Counted from the first letter of the stretch, positions 8,728 to 18,154 are shown. The stretch is 53,716 nucleotides of DNA from Aphanothece sp. CMT-3BRIN-NPC111 (GCA_019359765.1 JAHHGU010000033.1:1-53716), one strand, 5' to 3'. Notes: generated by a model from the sequence alone, not told the origin. Program-made: numbers and translations.

Positions 8728-10515
8728 ATGGCGGTGATTATGGATAAAGACAAGCAAATTATCTATAGCAATCAAAAATACAGTCTATTTCCTGCTGTTA
8801 TGATTACGGAGCCAGCCCAGGTATTTTTATTACTAGCTATTATTACCTGGATTGCACATTTTTGGCACTCAAATACCTTGGGACTGTATGGGGATGACTA
8901 TGTTTTAGTAGCTCCTCCAATGACCAAAAATGTATTTTATATTTTGCCTTTAATTATAAACAAATGGCGGACATTCTCGCAAGGACGTCCAATTTGCTTT
9001 AGCTTAATTGCTTTATTTTCGTTCTTAGGAGCCAAATTAGGAGGATTAGCTGCCGTTTATTGGTTTGCTTATATCATCCATACACTGAATTCCTTCCTCT
9101 TCTACACGTTGATGAAGCGTCTATTTAATAAACATTTATTTCCTATCATAGGAGCGTTAGCGTTTAGTCTGTTTCCCGCCGATACAACACACGCTTATCT
9201 GACTCATTTGGGAGTATATCCATCTTTGACGTTCCTTTTAGTTGCCTTTCACTACTATTTTTCACAAAGAAAGCAGTTATCTTACTTAGTTATTATTGGC
9301 TCTTTTCTTTCCTATGAAACGGTGTTTCCCATATTTCTAGCTGCGCCGCTTTTGAACAATAAATGGAATACAAGACTTTTACGAGAGTTGATTCAACATA
9401 CTTTGATTTTAGGGGGAATGATTGTTTGTATCGTCATCATCCGAAAGGTGGTAGGTGATCATCGAATTACTGATCTCAATTTTATGTCAGCCCTTATTAT
9501 GTCTATTACTCATATGTTTCAAGGTCCGATTACAAGCTTGAAAATGCTTTTATATCGTCCTATAGAAACTCTTCGTTCATTTAAAGGAGAGTTACTGGTT
9601 TTCGTGCCTTTATGTTTTATAGGGTTAACATCGATACTGTATTGGCTAAAGTTTAGCCTATCAGAAAATGCACTGCGTTTAACTACTTCGAGTGACAGTA
9701 GGAGCTTGCATCTAGAAATGTATGAGTTTTTTAAAAAGCTTGCCAAGCTGGGGTTGGTGGGATTAATAATGCTCGTATTAGCTTACCCTCTCACACTTAC
9801 TGTCCCCGCCACTACAACTGAGGGAGGAGGAACCCGCGTTCATCTAGCTGCTGTTGTTGGGGCTTCCATTATATGCGCTTGCTTATGTTCAGCGATTTTA
9901 TTTATTATGAATGTTTACAGGCAAAAGAATATAGCGATCGCAGGAATATCTGCTTTTTTCGCTTTGTTAGTTGGATTTGGGCTGGTTGTACAGCAGGATT
10001 ATCGTTTAAGTTGGCAGTATCAACAAGCATTTTGGACAGATTTAATTCAGCTTTGTCCAGATATGACTACGGAAACTATAATTTTGGTTGACCCGACAGA
10101 TATTAAACAAGCTAAACATATCTACACCCACCTTTGGTCTAACTCTTTTGTACTGCCACTAATTTATAATTTGTCTCCTGATAAAATTGAGCCTAGGATA
10201 TTTAGACCTATTGTATTTTTATTAAGAAAAAGTTGGCAAGAAAAGATTGTATCAACTAACAATTTATTTCAACTAAATGAATTTACAGTAGAAAGCTTAC
10301 CTTTCACTTATACTCAAATTAACAGTTCTAATGTAATCTTATTAAAATCAAAACATGGAAAATTAGTTCGCATAACACAACCTCTTATTATTAGTGATAA
10401 AATCTTTCAACTAAAACAAAAGTCAATTTCAGAAATTCCGTCATTCCCAAAAGGATATTTTTATGAGTATTTGATTAAACCTTCGGATGCTAACCTGAAA
10501 AAAATAGTTTATTAA
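8728..10515 (+). CDS. Multi-pass membrane protein, possible GT-C-type glycosyltransferase
   Basis: The protein has about 595 residues and roughly ten or more hydrophobic segments. After the first segment (about residues 30-50) comes LGLYGDDY. An acidic D-D pair in the first periplasmic loop is the position of the catalytic aspartate in GT-C glycosyltransferases (PMT/ArnT/YfhO-like). The C-terminal 170 residues, after the last membrane stretch (LLVGFGLVVQQDYRLSWQYQ), form a soluble domain. No other family motif is recognised, so GT-C is a structural guess; a donor would be a polyprenyl-linked sugar. The first ATG is at 8728, directly after a TTG. Base composition is AT-richer than its neighbours, especially from 10200 to 10515, which may mean a horizontally acquired or fast-evolving gene. 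Confidence 0.55.
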   Translation: MAVIMDKDKQIIYSNQKYSLFPAVMITEPAQVFLLLAIITWIAHFWHSNTLGLYGDDYVLVAPPMTKNVFYILPLIINKWRTFSQGRPICFSLIALFSFLGAKLGGLAAVYWFAYIIHTLNSFLFYTLMKRLFNKHLFPIIGALAFSLFPADTTHAYLTHLGVYPSLTFLLVAFHYYFSQRKQLSYLVIIGSFLSYETVFPIFLAAPLLNNKWNTRLLRELIQHTLILGGMIVCIVIIRKVVGDHRITDLNFMSALIMSITHMFQGPITSLKMLLYRPIETLRSFKGELLVFVPLCFIGLTSILYWLKFSLSENALRLTTSSDSRSLHLEMYEFFKKLAKLGLVGLIMLVLAYPLTLTVPATTTEGGGTRVHLAAVVGASIICACLCSAILFIMNVYRQKNIAIAGISAFFALLVGFGLVVQQDYRLSWQYQQAFWTDLIQLCPDMTTETIILVDPTDIKQAKHIYTHLWSNSFVLPLIYNLSPDKIEPRIFRPIVFLLRKSWQEKIVSTNNLFQLNEFTVESLPFTYTQINSSNVILLKSKHGKLVRITQPLIISDKIFQLKQKSISEIPSFPKGYFYEYLIKPSDANLKKIVY

Positions 10516-10580
10516 TTTATAGTTAAGCTTAGTTTTTTTTATTTGGCACATTCTAAATTTTTATTTCTATTTAAAATAAT

Positions 10581-11681
10581 TTAAGTATGTTTGGGCGGTC
10601 GTGGTAATTGGGAGCGGATAGGTTCTAGGATGCGGTTAAGGTGGCGCAGTTGCTCAGCGGTGCCCATACAGATTAGCAAATCTCCGGGTAGTAATTGGGT
10701 TTCGCCTGTGGGTCCTCCGACCAGGCTACCATCAGGGCGACGAATAGCTAGAACTAAGGCACCAGATTGCGATCGCAACCGTGCTTCTCTCAGGGTTTGC
10801 CCCGCAACCGGACAAGTTTCTGGGTCGATTAAGAATTCTTCCATATAAAAAGCCCGGTCAGTCCCCGTGAGAATGCCATCTACAAAGTCCATCACTTGGG
10901 GTCTGAGGGCAGCAGCAGCCATGCGCCTACCGCCAGTAATATAGGGAGAGACAACCGCATCTGCACCCGCGCGTTGCAGCTTTTTTAAGGCTTCTTCTGT
11001 ACTGGCACGGACGATCGCCCGAATTCCTGGATTGAGCGTTTTTGCAGAAAGCAGGGTGTAGAGATTTTCCGCATCTGAGGGTAGCGCCGCCACTAAACAA
11101 ACTGCCCGCTCAATTCCTACCTTAAGTAGGGTGTCATCCAATGTGGCATCGCCTTGCACTGCAATATAACCCTGCTGCTGTGCCTCCTGTACCTGCTGAA
11201 GCTCAGAGTCTATGGTCACGAACTGAATACCTTCCGCCTCAAATTCCAAGGCGATCTGACGCCCCGTGCGTCCAAATCCACAGATGATGTAGTGACTAAC
11301 TAAAGAGTCTACCAAGCGCCGCTGTTGTGCAAGTCGTCTTCCTTCTTGAAAATAGCCTTGAATTAAGGCTTCTGTAAATCGATTAACAATGTAGCCGATG
11401 CTCACCACTCCCATGATAATCAGAGAAATGGTAAACAGCCGCCCCCGATCTCCAAGAGGATGGATCTCTCCAAAACCCACGGTAGCCAGTGTACTCATTG
11501 TCATGTAAGCGGCATCTAGCCAGCGCCATCCTTCAACTAAGGCGTACCAAAGCGTGCCGATGAGAAAGACACAGCCAAGAGCGATCGCCCCAGCAATTAG
11601 CTCTTTTTGAAGGCGTTGATATTTCTGCTCAATCGCTGATTGAGTATTAATTAAACTGTTAATAGAATTGGGGACAACCAT
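10581..11681 (-). CDS. Potassium channel with RCK (TrkA-N/TrkA-C) domains
   Basis: This is a two-transmembrane K+ channel of the MthK/Kch kind, 366 residues. TM1 lies at about 30-50 and the pore helix with selectivity filter TVGFGE at 67-72. TM2 (SLIIMGVVSIGYIV) is at about 86-100. A cytoplasmic RCK domain starts with the Rossmann motif ICGFGRTGRQIA (about 133-144), and a TrkA-C domain lies near the C-terminus (VAGQTLREARLRSQSG...GDLLICMG). The filter has F in place of the usual Y in GYG, which is known in some channels. It should pass K+ across the plasma membrane under ligand control by the RCK ring. Its ATG (11679-11681) overlaps the ATG of the divergent KTN gene by two bases. Confidence 0.9.
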   Translation of the reverse strand: MVVPNSINSLINTQSAIEQKYQRLQKELIAGAIALGCVFLIGTLWYALVEGWRWLDAAYMTMSTLATVGFGEIHPLGDRGRLFTISLIIMGVVSIGYIVNRFTEALIQGYFQEGRRLAQQRRLVDSLVSHYIICGFGRTGRQIALEFEAEGIQFVTIDSELQQVQEAQQQGYIAVQGDATLDDTLLKVGIERAVCLVAALPSDAENLYTLLSAKTLNPGIRAIVRASTEEALKKLQRAGADAVVSPYITGGRRMAAAALRPQVMDFVDGILTGTDRAFYMEEFLIDPETCPVAGQTLREARLRSQSGALVLAIRRPDGSLVGGPTGETQLLPGDLLICMGTAEQLRHLNRILEPIRSQLPRPPKHT

Positions 11682-12357
11682 GTACGTGCTAATTGGTGGG
11701 GCTGGGTTAGTTGGTCTTAATTTGGCACAAAGGCTGGTAGATCTAGGACATACTGTGGCTATTGTGGATATCGATCCGATTGCCTGTCGCTATGCCCGCG
11801 AACAAGTGGGGGTAATGGCTTTTGAAGGAAGTGCCGTCAGTATAGAAGTATTGCTAGAAGCCGGAATTCGCAAAGCTGACTCGATAGCGGTTGTGCTGCG
11901 GAATGATGCCCTAAATCTGGCTATGGTGACTCTTGCCAAGCACTACGGTGTTTCTCATATTGTGGCTCGGATGCGCGATCGCGATTTTGAAGCACCATTC
12001 CGTCTTGCTGGGGCGCACCATATTATTAGTACCATCGATCTGGCAGTTTCCACGATGGTGAATGCGATCGAGTATCCGGAAGTGGAATCGATGATGCATT
12101 TTGAGCAGGGTCAAATTGAAGTTTTAAAGCTTGCTATTCCAGAAAAGTGCAACGTTGTTGGTCGTAGCGTTGCTGAAATCGCTCAAGATCCTCAATTTTC
12201 TACTGGTTCTCTAATTATTGGTTATCAACCCCATCCTCATATGGATTTAGAGATCCCCAATGGCAGCACTGTACTAGAGCCAGGTTCAACAGTGCTAATT
12301 GTTACAAAGCCAGGTTCGTTACATCAAATCATTGATTTCATTGAGGGCTGCACCTAA
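11680..12357 (+). CDS. TrkA/KTN-family K+ uptake regulatory protein
   Basis: The 225-residue cytoplasmic protein starts MYVLIGGAGLVGLNLAQRL, a Rossmann G-x-G-x-x-G nucleotide-binding motif. An acidic residue that selects NAD(H) follows at the end of beta-2 (IVDID). A TrkA-C domain (about 140-222; VVGRSVAEIAQDPQF...EPGSTVLIVTKPG) closes it. Such proteins gate Trk/Ktr K+ transporters or related channels. No ktrB/trkH membrane gene is visible nearby, so the partner could be the divergent channel or a distant transporter. I chose the ATG at 11680 over an in-frame TTG at 11668. The stop overlaps that of the convergent antiporter by a few bases. Confidence 0.85.
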   Translation: MYVLIGGAGLVGLNLAQRLVDLGHTVAIVDIDPIACRYAREQVGVMAFEGSAVSIEVLLEAGIRKADSIAVVLRNDALNLAMVTLAKHYGVSHIVARMRDRDFEAPFRLAGAHHIISTIDLAVSTMVNAIEYPEVESMMHFEQGQIEVLKLAIPEKCNVVGRSVAEIAQDPQFSTGSLIIGYQPHPHMDLEIPNGSTVLEPGSTVLIVTKPGSLHQIIDFIEGCT

Positions 12358-14003
12358 TCATCCTCTAGTTTTAATAATTGCCGATCGATTGCCTGTATCC
12401 TTCCGCGCACAATTTCCTCGGAAAGGATTTGCTTTCGCATCGCCTCATTGAGCGCCCCTTTTTCTGCTAATAGTAAGCGCCGACGAATCGCATCAAATTT
12501 AAGGCGATCGCTACCAGTTGCTGTAAATTCATCCGGACGGCGGTTGTAAAGGTCTCGCAGGGCCTTTTCTGCCGCTGCTACTCTCACTTGATAAGATGCT
12601 CGCATTTCTTCATAAACAGACTTGGGTAAAACCCCTGTCTTTAATAAACTATCTAACTCATCTTGCGCTGCCTTACCAGTCATCAACTGCGCTTGCAATT
12701 CCTCGGTTTGCTGACGAAACTCGGAAAGCTGAGTTAGTTTCAATCCCCGTACTACCCAAGGCAAACTTAGCCCTTGCCCTACAAGAGATAACAGCACCGT
12801 ACCAAACACTAAAGGGATCAACGCCTCTCGTCCCGGGATTGTGCTCGGTAAGCTGAAGGCAAGCGCCATTGAAAGAGAACCTTTGATATTCCCTAAAAAC
12901 AAGACGTGCTGCCAACGGAACGGAATCGCCCGGTCAAACCAACGCACTCCCCATAATAGGGGATAAACTGACATAAATCGCCCGGATTGATAAGCCAAAA
13001 TTGCTAGCACAACTGCTGGTAAAGTATGCCATAGCGTTATGAGATCGATTTCTAAACCAATCAGTAAAAAAATAAATGTATTGACCCCGAACCCGGCATA
13101 TTCCCAAAAGCTTAGCAATGTGATGCGACTAGAAGCAGAAACACTGCCAGAAAGTCCGACGTTGCCGATAATTAATCCAGCCACTACTACCGCGACAACG
13201 CCGGATACACCGATAAAATGTCCAATCTGCAAAGCTCCTAATGACACGGCAACAGTCAGTAAGATACTACTGAGTGGATCGTCAGAGCGGACAAATAAAC
13301 CTGTAGCTAAGTAACCCAAGGCTAGCCCGACAATGGTTCCGCCCACAATCACCACAAATAGTTCTTGAAGTCCCTCCAAGAAACTTAACGAGCCAGTTTC
13401 ATGCACTTTTAAAACTAGGCTAAACAAAACCAAGGCTACGCCATCGTTGAATAAGCTTTCTCCCTCCACAATTGTGGAAAGCCGGGAAGGTACGGATACC
13501 CCCTTAAATACAGCAATGACGGAAACTGTATCAGTAATTGCCAAAATTACCCCGGTTAATAGTGCTGGTATCCAAGCCAACCCAAGCCCTAGTTTCAACA
13601 ACACTGCGGTAACACCACAGCAGATCACAACCCCCGGCCCTGCTAGCAGAGCAATCGGTTTAATCGTGCTGCGTAAGCGGCTGATATCGGTATTGATAGC
13701 TGCTTCAAACAGCAGAATCGGCAGAAAGAGATTTATAATCAGGGACGGATCTAAGCCGATGCGACTAGGCAATAGTTCAGTAATCGCTAAGCCTGCGAGG
13801 ACTAAACCCGTGACATAAGGGACACGAAACTGGCGGGATAGTAAAGCAACGCCAGTGGCAACGAGCAGCAGAATGATTAGGGCTGTGACTAACTCCGCAA
13901 CGTTTCCGGAATGCGTTCCGTCTGTAGCCTGAATACTTGCTAGGACAAAATGTTGCGAAAAGCACCATAGGGTTAGTTTGCCTGAAGATACAATACCGTA
14001 CAT
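12354..14003 (-). CDS. CPA1-family Na+(K+)/H+ antiporter (NhaP/NhaS-like)
   Basis: The 549-residue protein has about 12 membrane segments from residue 34 (LVTALIILLLVATGVALL). These include the discontinuous helix with the ion-binding ITDTVSVIAVFK motif (the aspartate of the usual ATDP position) and the EGESLFNDGVALVLF motif of CPA1 exchangers. After residue 430 follows a cytoplasmic, charged, coiled-coil-like tail of about 120 residues (EELQAQLMTG...RQLLKLEDD). It exchanges Na+ or K+ for protons at the plasma or thylakoid membrane. The first 30 residues may be a targeting extension or over-called. Its end overlaps that of the TrkA gene, forming a compact ion-homeostasis group. Confidence 0.88.
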   Translation of the reverse strand: MYGIVSSGKLTLWCFSQHFVLASIQATDGTHSGNVAELVTALIILLLVATGVALLSRQFRVPYVTGLVLAGLAITELLPSRIGLDPSLIINLFLPILLFEAAINTDISRLRSTIKPIALLAGPGVVICCGVTAVLLKLGLGLAWIPALLTGVILAITDTVSVIAVFKGVSVPSRLSTIVEGESLFNDGVALVLFSLVLKVHETGSLSFLEGLQELFVVIVGGTIVGLALGYLATGLFVRSDDPLSSILLTVAVSLGALQIGHFIGVSGVVAVVVAGLIIGNVGLSGSVSASSRITLLSFWEYAGFGVNTFIFLLIGLEIDLITLWHTLPAVVLAILAYQSGRFMSVYPLLWGVRWFDRAIPFRWQHVLFLGNIKGSLSMALAFSLPSTIPGREALIPLVFGTVLLSLVGQGLSLPWVVRGLKLTQLSEFRQQTEELQAQLMTGKAAQDELDSLLKTGVLPKSVYEEMRASYQVRVAAAEKALRDLYNRRPDEFTATGSDRLKFDAIRRRLLLAEKGALNEAMRKQILSEEIVRGRIQAIDRQLLKLEDD

Positions 14004-14074
14004 ATGCTTGAGGTTACTGGTAGAAGCTGCTAGGACAGAGATAGCAGCTTCTCATAAATTTGCTCTAGAATTCA

Positions 14075-15391
14075 GTGCAACAGCTTTCACTATTAAGGAT
14101 TGAGTCAGTGAGCATAGAAACTCTTGTCGAGAATCCTGCTATTCCAGCAGAGTCAACACCAGGAATGTCTAGTCCGTTTAGCCCGGAAGAATTTGACGAC
14201 TGTGTGATGGCTACTTATGGGCGCTTTCCCTTAGCTTTGGAGCGGGGAGAAGGTTGCCTGGTTTGGGATACTCAAGGGCGAGAATATCTGGATTTTGTGG
14301 CTGGAATTGCCACTTGCACTCTAGGACACGCTCATCCTGCGCTAGTGGAAACGGTAACGCGCCAAATTCAGACGCTGCATCATGTTTCTAACCTGTATTA
14401 CATTCCTGTGCAGGGAGAGTTGGCTAAATGGCTGATTGAGCATTCCTGTGCTGAGCGCGTGTTTTTCTGCAACTCCGGGGCGGAAGCGAATGAAGGGGCA
14501 ATTAAATTGGCTCGGAAATATGCCCACACGGTCTTAGGAATTAAAGAACCAGTAATTTTGACTGCTCACGCCAGCTTCCACGGGCGGACGCTAGCGACGA
14601 TTACAGCTACAGGTCAGCCGAAGTACCAGAAGAATTTTGACCCGTTGATGCCTGGGTTTGAGTATGTGCCTTACAACGATATTCAGGCGCTGGAAGATGC
14701 GATCGCACAACTAGACGCTGGTGAACGTCGGGTGGCGGCGATTCTTCTGGAACCATTGCAAGGAGAAGGGGGCGTTCTTCCAGGAGATGTGGAATACTTC
14801 CAGCAAATTCGGAAACTCTGCGATGAAAAAGGTATCCTGCTGATTTTAGATGAAGTGCAGGTGGGCATGGGCCGCACTGGCAAGTTCTGGGGATATGAGA
14901 ATCTAGGTATTGAGCCAGATATCTTCACTTCTGCTAAGGGACTGGGCGGCGGCATCCCTATTGGCGCTACTATGTGCAAAAAGTTTTGTGATGTCTTCCA
15001 ACCGGGAGATCATGCCAGCACCTTTGGGGGAAATCCTTTTGCCTGTGCAGCGGCGCTGTGTGTTTGTCAGACGTTGGAACAAGAGAACATTCTGGAAAAT
15101 GTACAGCAACGGGGCGAACAGTTGCGGGAAGGGTTGAGAGCGATCGCCTCTTTGTACCCTGAACAAATTGCGGAAGTGCGAGGCTGGGGTTTAATTAACG
15201 GGATGGAGTTGAAAGCAGACACCCAGTTGACTTCAGCTGATATCGTCAAAGCCTCCATTGCTGAGGGCTTGCTGCTCGTTCCCGCGGGCCCAAAGGTGGT
15301 TCGCTTTGTCCCACCACTGATTGTCACATCTGAGGAAGTAGATAAGGCGTTGCAAGCAATTCAGAAAGCGATGCTAGCAGTGATGAAATAG
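14075..15391 (+). CDS. argD: Acetylornithine aminotransferase
   Basis: This is a class III PLP-dependent aminotransferase, 438 residues, which converts N-acetylglutamate semialdehyde to N-acetylornithine in arginine synthesis. Visible features are the NSGAEANEGAIKLARKY phosphate/cofactor region (about 133-149), SFHGRT (167-172), the PLP-ring aspartate in ILDEVQVGMGRTG (257-269) and the Schiff-base lysine in TSAKGLGGG (K288). The start is a GTG, giving about 35 extra residues before the conserved SPFSPEEFDD. An internal start at the ATG of MSSPF (residue 31) is also possible. The gene stands alone, divergent from the antiporter. Confidence 0.93.
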   Translation: MQQLSLLRIESVSIETLVENPAIPAESTPGMSSPFSPEEFDDCVMATYGRFPLALERGEGCLVWDTQGREYLDFVAGIATCTLGHAHPALVETVTRQIQTLHHVSNLYYIPVQGELAKWLIEHSCAERVFFCNSGAEANEGAIKLARKYAHTVLGIKEPVILTAHASFHGRTLATITATGQPKYQKNFDPLMPGFEYVPYNDIQALEDAIAQLDAGERRVAAILLEPLQGEGGVLPGDVEYFQQIRKLCDEKGILLILDEVQVGMGRTGKFWGYENLGIEPDIFTSAKGLGGGIPIGATMCKKFCDVFQPGDHASTFGGNPFACAAALCVCQTLEQENILENVQQRGEQLREGLRAIASLYPEQIAEVRGWGLINGMELKADTQLTSADIVKASIAEGLLLVPAGPKVVRFVPPLIVTSEEVDKALQAIQKAMLAVMK

Positions 15392-15869
15392 GCGCTTGCC
15401 CTTACATCCACGCTTCCCAGCTACCTCTCGCTATACCTCTGTAAAGCTTTTAAGCTAATGCACTCCACAAAGCCCACCAGAGGTATAGGCGCAATTAATA
15501 TAAGTTTGTACGATTTATCAAAAATTACGTATTTTCCCTACCTGCGTATCAATAAGCAGGTCAATAACTTCAGTATTTTTACTTATAAGATTGTGCCTTT
15601 TAACTGATTAAATTAGGTATGTATGATTTAGTTTATAGCTAGATCAGATTTTATGTTGCTCTAGATGAGCAAACAGAACTTTCTCCTCTGCTTGAACAGG
15701 AACGGTCGTATTTTAAATTTTACAATACGGAAAATATCATTTAGAGATATCGCTTAAAAAGCCTAGATTAAGTTTGTATATGTAAAGTTAGCATAGCTTT
15801 CTAACGTAACAATATTTTGTTCCAGTTTTTTTGCTAAAGGTAGCAATGCTCTTTAATTAATAGGCAAGA
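15392..15869. other. AT-rich intergenic region between argD and the histidine kinase
   Basis: About 480 bases without a supported gene. The first 100 hold a long inverted repeat (see 15431-15488), which probably folds in the argD 3' untranslated region. The remainder is AT-rich and likely carries the histidine kinase promoter; I cannot identify specific boxes. Confidence 0.4.
15431..15488. repeat. Inverted repeat with 11-base perfect arms behind argD
   Basis: CTATACCTCTG (15431-15441) pairs exactly with CAGAGGTATAG (15478-15488) across a 36-base loop, which itself contains AAAGCTTTTAAGCT-like internal pairing. No T-run follows, so this may be an RNA-stabilising hairpin or a small transposon-like repeat in place of an intrinsic terminator. 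Confidence 0.5.
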
Positions 15870-15874
15870 TTGCT

Positions 15875-15890
15875 AAGGAGGCTTCAATTG
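15875..15890 (+). promoter_or_regulatory. Strong Shine-Dalgarno that fixes a TTG start
   Basis: AAGGAGG (15875-15881) is followed after six bases by TTG (15888-15890), in frame with the histidine kinase. An upstream in-frame TTG at 15870 has no such site. Translation therefore most likely starts at the rarer TTG codon, at residue L in LDKVINSIK. Confidence 0.7.
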
Positions 15891-18062
15891 GATAAAGTTA
15901 TAAACTCGATAAAGAGGCTTTACTTTCGGATAGTAAAGTCACAACATGCTGGCAAATATGGTATTTTCCCCCACGCTTTGTTACCAACAGAAAGCGGCAG
16001 ATCTCCCGACCTCGAAAAAGTAGAGCTACCTGTAGTCCAAGAGGAATTAATTGCTTTAAGAGCAGCCCCTACACAGGAAGATAAACAGTTACAGAAAGAG
16101 CTTGAATTGTCGCGTTCTCTGCTGCTTGGGGCGCTAGAAGTTACAACTGATGGCATTCTAGTCACTCAAAACGCTTCATACATAGCTACTTTTAATCCAA
16201 AATTTGTGGGAATGTGGGGTATTCCTCCTTCAATTATGGCTTCGCAAGATCTAAGGCTTGTGCTGCCAGCGATTTTAGAACAACTAAAAGACCCTTTAGC
16301 TTTTGAAAGACAAGATTTTAACTTTTTATCTCAATCAGCAACACAAAGTTACGGCATCTTTGAGCTAAAAGATGGTCGAATATTTGAGTGCTATTTCCAG
16401 ACGCAACGACTAGGCGAAAACATTGTTGGCAGAGTCTATAGCTTTCGGGATATTACTCTGGCAAGGGCGCTGGGAGAAAGCGAGCAGCGCTATCGGGCGG
16501 TAGTTAAGCAAACATCAGAAGGAATTATATTATTTGATCTCATTTCACATCGCCTTCTGGAAGCTAATGCGGCGTGTTGTAATTTACTCGGATATACTAA
16601 TACCGAAATTCTGAACCTAAGATTTGAAGATATCTTACTCAGTGACCATGAAATACTCGAGCGATTACAAGCGGATATAGAAACGGAAAAGCACTTAATT
16701 AAGGAATCTCGCCTACGTTGCCAAAATAATTCTGTCTTAGATGTTGAAGTTAGTCTTAGCCTTATCTCTTATGGTCCCAAAGAGATTGTTTGTGCTGTTA
16801 TTCGCAACATTACAGAGCAGAAGCTTGTAGAGAAAGCTCTGATCCAAGCTAAAGCAGAGTTAGAAATCAAAGTGCAAGAACGCACTGCTAAGTTATTGAA
16901 GACCAACAAACAATTAATGAGCCAAATCCTTGAGCGTCAGCGGGCAGAAAAAGCCGCTCAGGAAAACGAGGCGAAATATCGCTCTGTTGTTGACAACGTT
17001 AAAGAAGTAATTTTTCAGACAAACTCATCTGGAATTTGGACGTTTCTTAATCCTGCTTGGACAGAAATTACTGGCTTTTCCCTAAATGAAAGCCTTGGCA
17101 AAAGTGTATCAGATTACGTTCATCCTGATGACCGCGAACGCTACTTACAACTGTTTCGGGAGCTGATTGAGGGTCAAGGAAAGTACTGCCAGGATGAAAT
17201 TCGTTATTTGACAGCAGATGGTGGCTACCGTTGGATTGAAGTAAATGCCCGCCTGACTTTGGATGCCAATGGTTTTATAAATGGTACATCTGGAACTCTC
17301 AACGATATTACTTCTCGGAAGCAGGCGGAAATAGAAATTCGCAAAGCTATGGACAAAGAAAAAGAACTTGTAGAACTAAAATCTAAGTTTATTACAATGG
17401 TTTCTCACGATTTCCGTACTCCCCTAACGGTAATATATTCGTATTCTGATTTACTTAAAAAATATAGTTATAAATATACAGAGGAAAAAAAACAGCAACA
17501 CCTGGATAAAATTAAAGAAACTGTTAAAAGTATGACTAAGTTATTGGATAATGTTCTACTAATTGGCAAGATAGGCTCAGAAAACATAGAATTTCTACCT
17601 GTGCCCCTAAACCTGGAAGAATTTTGCCGAGAATGCTTATCAGAGATTTCAGTAGCAGCTACACAAAAACACTTTTTTAATTTCAGCTGTTCTGGAGAGT
17701 GTTCTTTAGTTAATTGTGATAAAGATTTGCTGCGGCAAATTATCAATAATTTACTAGGGAATGCAGTTAAATATTCTCCTCAAGGAGGCACGGTTTATCT
17801 AAATATTGCTTGCAATCAGAGAGAGATTATTTTGCAGATTCAAGATTCTGGAATTGGCATCCCCGAATCCGATAAAAAACGTCTATTTGAGAAATTCTAT
17901 CGAGCCAGTAACGTAGACAATATTTCTGGTACAGGATTGGGGATGGCGATTATCAAGCAAGCCGTAGACTTACACGGGGGAAGTATCAATTTTGAAAGTG
18001 AAGAGGGCGTGGGGACAACATTTACCGTTTGTCTCCCAAGTATTCAGCTAAAAGATGAATAA
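15888..18062 (+). CDS. PAS-domain sensor histidine kinase
   Basis: This protein of about 724 residues has no membrane segment, so it should be soluble. In order: a 60-residue N-terminal stretch; a PAS-like domain (starting LLLGALEVTTDGILVTQ); a second PAS (YRAVVKQTSEGIILFDL); a coiled-coil linker; a third PAS with PAC (YRSVVDNVKEVIFQTNSSG to ITSRKQAE); HisKA with the phospho-accepting histidine in MVSHDFRTPLTV (about residue 507); and HATPase with N box NNLLGNAVKYS, G1 DSGIGIPES and G2 GTGLGMAI. Input and partner regulator are unknown. The convergent REC-GGDEF gene follows and is a possible but unproven partner. Confidence 0.9.
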   Translation: MDKVINSIKRLYFRIVKSQHAGKYGIFPHALLPTESGRSPDLEKVELPVVQEELIALRAAPTQEDKQLQKELELSRSLLLGALEVTTDGILVTQNASYIATFNPKFVGMWGIPPSIMASQDLRLVLPAILEQLKDPLAFERQDFNFLSQSATQSYGIFELKDGRIFECYFQTQRLGENIVGRVYSFRDITLARALGESEQRYRAVVKQTSEGIILFDLISHRLLEANAACCNLLGYTNTEILNLRFEDILLSDHEILERLQADIETEKHLIKESRLRCQNNSVLDVEVSLSLISYGPKEIVCAVIRNITEQKLVEKALIQAKAELEIKVQERTAKLLKTNKQLMSQILERQRAEKAAQENEAKYRSVVDNVKEVIFQTNSSGIWTFLNPAWTEITGFSLNESLGKSVSDYVHPDDRERYLQLFRELIEGQGKYCQDEIRYLTADGGYRWIEVNARLTLDANGFINGTSGTLNDITSRKQAEIEIRKAMDKEKELVELKSKFITMVSHDFRTPLTVIYSYSDLLKKYSYKYTEEKKQQHLDKIKETVKSMTKLLDNVLLIGKIGSENIEFLPVPLNLEEFCRECLSEISVAATQKHFFNFSCSGECSLVNCDKDLLRQIINNLLGNAVKYSPQGGTVYLNIACNQREIILQIQDSGIGIPESDKKRLFEKFYRASNVDNISGTGLGMAIIKQAVDLHGGSINFESEEGVGTTFTVCLPSIQLKDE

Positions 18063-18154
18063 GGCTGGAAAAGTTTTAAGTTTTGAGCTAAAAATCCTCT
18101 GAGCGAGCTAAGTTTAGTTCTACTTGGTTTTTAAAATAGTTAAGTTTATTTTGC

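Noticed and set aside
13039..13818. Long plus-strand frames antisense to the antiporter
   Set aside because: Shadow frames of a conserved CPA1 gene.
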